Assembly (NCBI GenBank): GCA_027002755.1
Contig: JALWZI010000103.1
Coordinates: 1 to 6,720, forward strand
Length of the DNA: 6,720 nt
DNA from: Campylobacteraceae bacterium
GTDB taxonomy: Bacteria > Campylobacterota > Campylobacteria > Campylobacterales > Sulfurovaceae
Reading direction: 5' to 3'
Position 1 is the stretch's first letter, and each line of letters starts with the position of its first letter. Of this stretch, positions 6,516-6,720 are shown one piece after another. Below the pieces are notes generated by a model. The model was not told the DNA's origin, made no database searches, and saw only the letters and a list, made by a program, of their open reading frames with translations. The position numbers and the translations under genes are program-made.

Positions 6516-6566
6516 TACCTGACATCATACGGGGCCAAAGTGCCGTGAAAGTGCCCAAACCTGTCT

Positions 6567-6572
6567 ATTTTA
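6567..6572 (-). promoter_or_regulatory. Candidate -10 element for the cytochrome operon
   Basis: TAAAAT lies in the most AT-rich part of the window (about 6566-6590 on the minus strand, with runs of A and T upstream). A start site near 6560 would leave a leader of about 80 nt. No good -35 hexamer is present at 17 bp, though Campylobacterota promoters often have AT-rich periodic upstream DNA in its place. The element sits only about 45 bp beyond a transposase-like reading frame, so it could belong to an insertion-sequence end. Confidence 0.3.
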
Positions 6573-6614
6573 AAAAAGTTTATATTTTAAGTTGGCTCTA
6601 GACTAGCAACCCTT

Positions 6615-6720
6615 TCATTTGAGATACTTCTTTAGCCTCTGATTGAGGATATTATACATGGTTTCATTGGACTTCCTCCAGCGGAACTCGCACTCCTTGA
6701 GATGAATCTCAAAGTTTTTC
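6615..6720 (-). CDS. C-terminal end of an IS1595-like transposase, 5' part outside window
   Basis: The frame is open from the right edge to TGA at 6617-6615 and encodes about 34 residues ending in LNQRLKKYLK. The segment FEIHLKECEFRW resembles the C-terminal block of IS1595-family DDE transposases, which ends the catalytic domain with an (K/D)E-x-E/A-F-R-(F/W) pattern after an aromatic-rich loop. This is a recollection of the family, not a search, and the piece is short. Its base composition is clearly more AT-rich than the genes to its left, which fits mobile DNA. Whether the element is intact, and where its terminal inverted repeat lies between here and the cytochrome gene, cannot be decided. 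Confidence 0.5.
   Translation of the reverse strand, partial: KNFEIHLKECEFRWRKSNETMYNILNQRLKKYLK

Noticed and set aside
4107..6548. Very long plus-strand open frame (813 codons) opposite the cytochrome gene
   Set aside because: It is an antisense shadow of a GC-rich gene. The minus strand has a signal peptide, twelve CXXCH motifs and a strong ribosome-binding site, while the plus-strand product shows no coherent motif.

Overview
The window shows a compact set of minus-strand genes from a moderately GC-rich bacterium. The strongest lineage clue is a fused ResB-CcsA (CcsBA) system II haem lyase with the fused layout and histidine spacing known from Helicobacter and Wolinella. Together with SoxW-like periplasmic thioredoxins and a large multihaem cytochrome, this points to a Campylobacterota chemolithotroph (Sulfurovum/Nitratifractor-like). 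The phylum call is an inference; no rRNA or housekeeping marker is present.

Layout in transcription order, from the right edge leftwards. At 6720-6615 is the last ~34 codons of what looks like an IS1595-type transposase entering from outside the window. At 6614-6480 is an AT-rich intergenic stretch with a possible promoter, a short perfect palindrome and a strong Shine-Dalgarno. At 6479-4086 is a 797-aa exported cytochrome with twelve CXXCH motifs. At 4085-3952 is a gap holding a small GC hairpin and an 18-bp inverted repeat that could act as an attenuator or processing site. At 3951-3262 is a lipoprotein with a thioredoxin-like fold whose active-site cysteines are replaced (DPYT). At 3265-2756 is a SoxW-like periplasmic thioredoxin with an intact CPYC, overlapping the previous gene by ATGA. 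At 2755-2637 are a perfect hairpin and an unusual imperfect palindrome made of heptanucleotide repeats. From 2636 to the left edge runs CcsBA, 878 codons seen, lacking only its last few tens of residues.

The four genes read as one unit: a dodecahaem cytochrome plus what is needed to make it. The CPYC thioredoxin would keep the apocytochrome CXXCH cysteines reduced, and CcsBA would export haem and attach it. The redox-dead lipoprotein is the unexplained member, perhaps a membrane-anchored holdase for the apoprotein. I do not recognise the cytochrome as a characterised enzyme. It lacks the CX15CH motif of the MccA sulphite reductase and CX2CK haem sites. A private haem lyase beside an uncharacterised 12-haem protein is the most interesting content here.

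No tRNA, rRNA or CRISPR array was seen, and the long plus-strand open frames are antisense shadows of the genes described.
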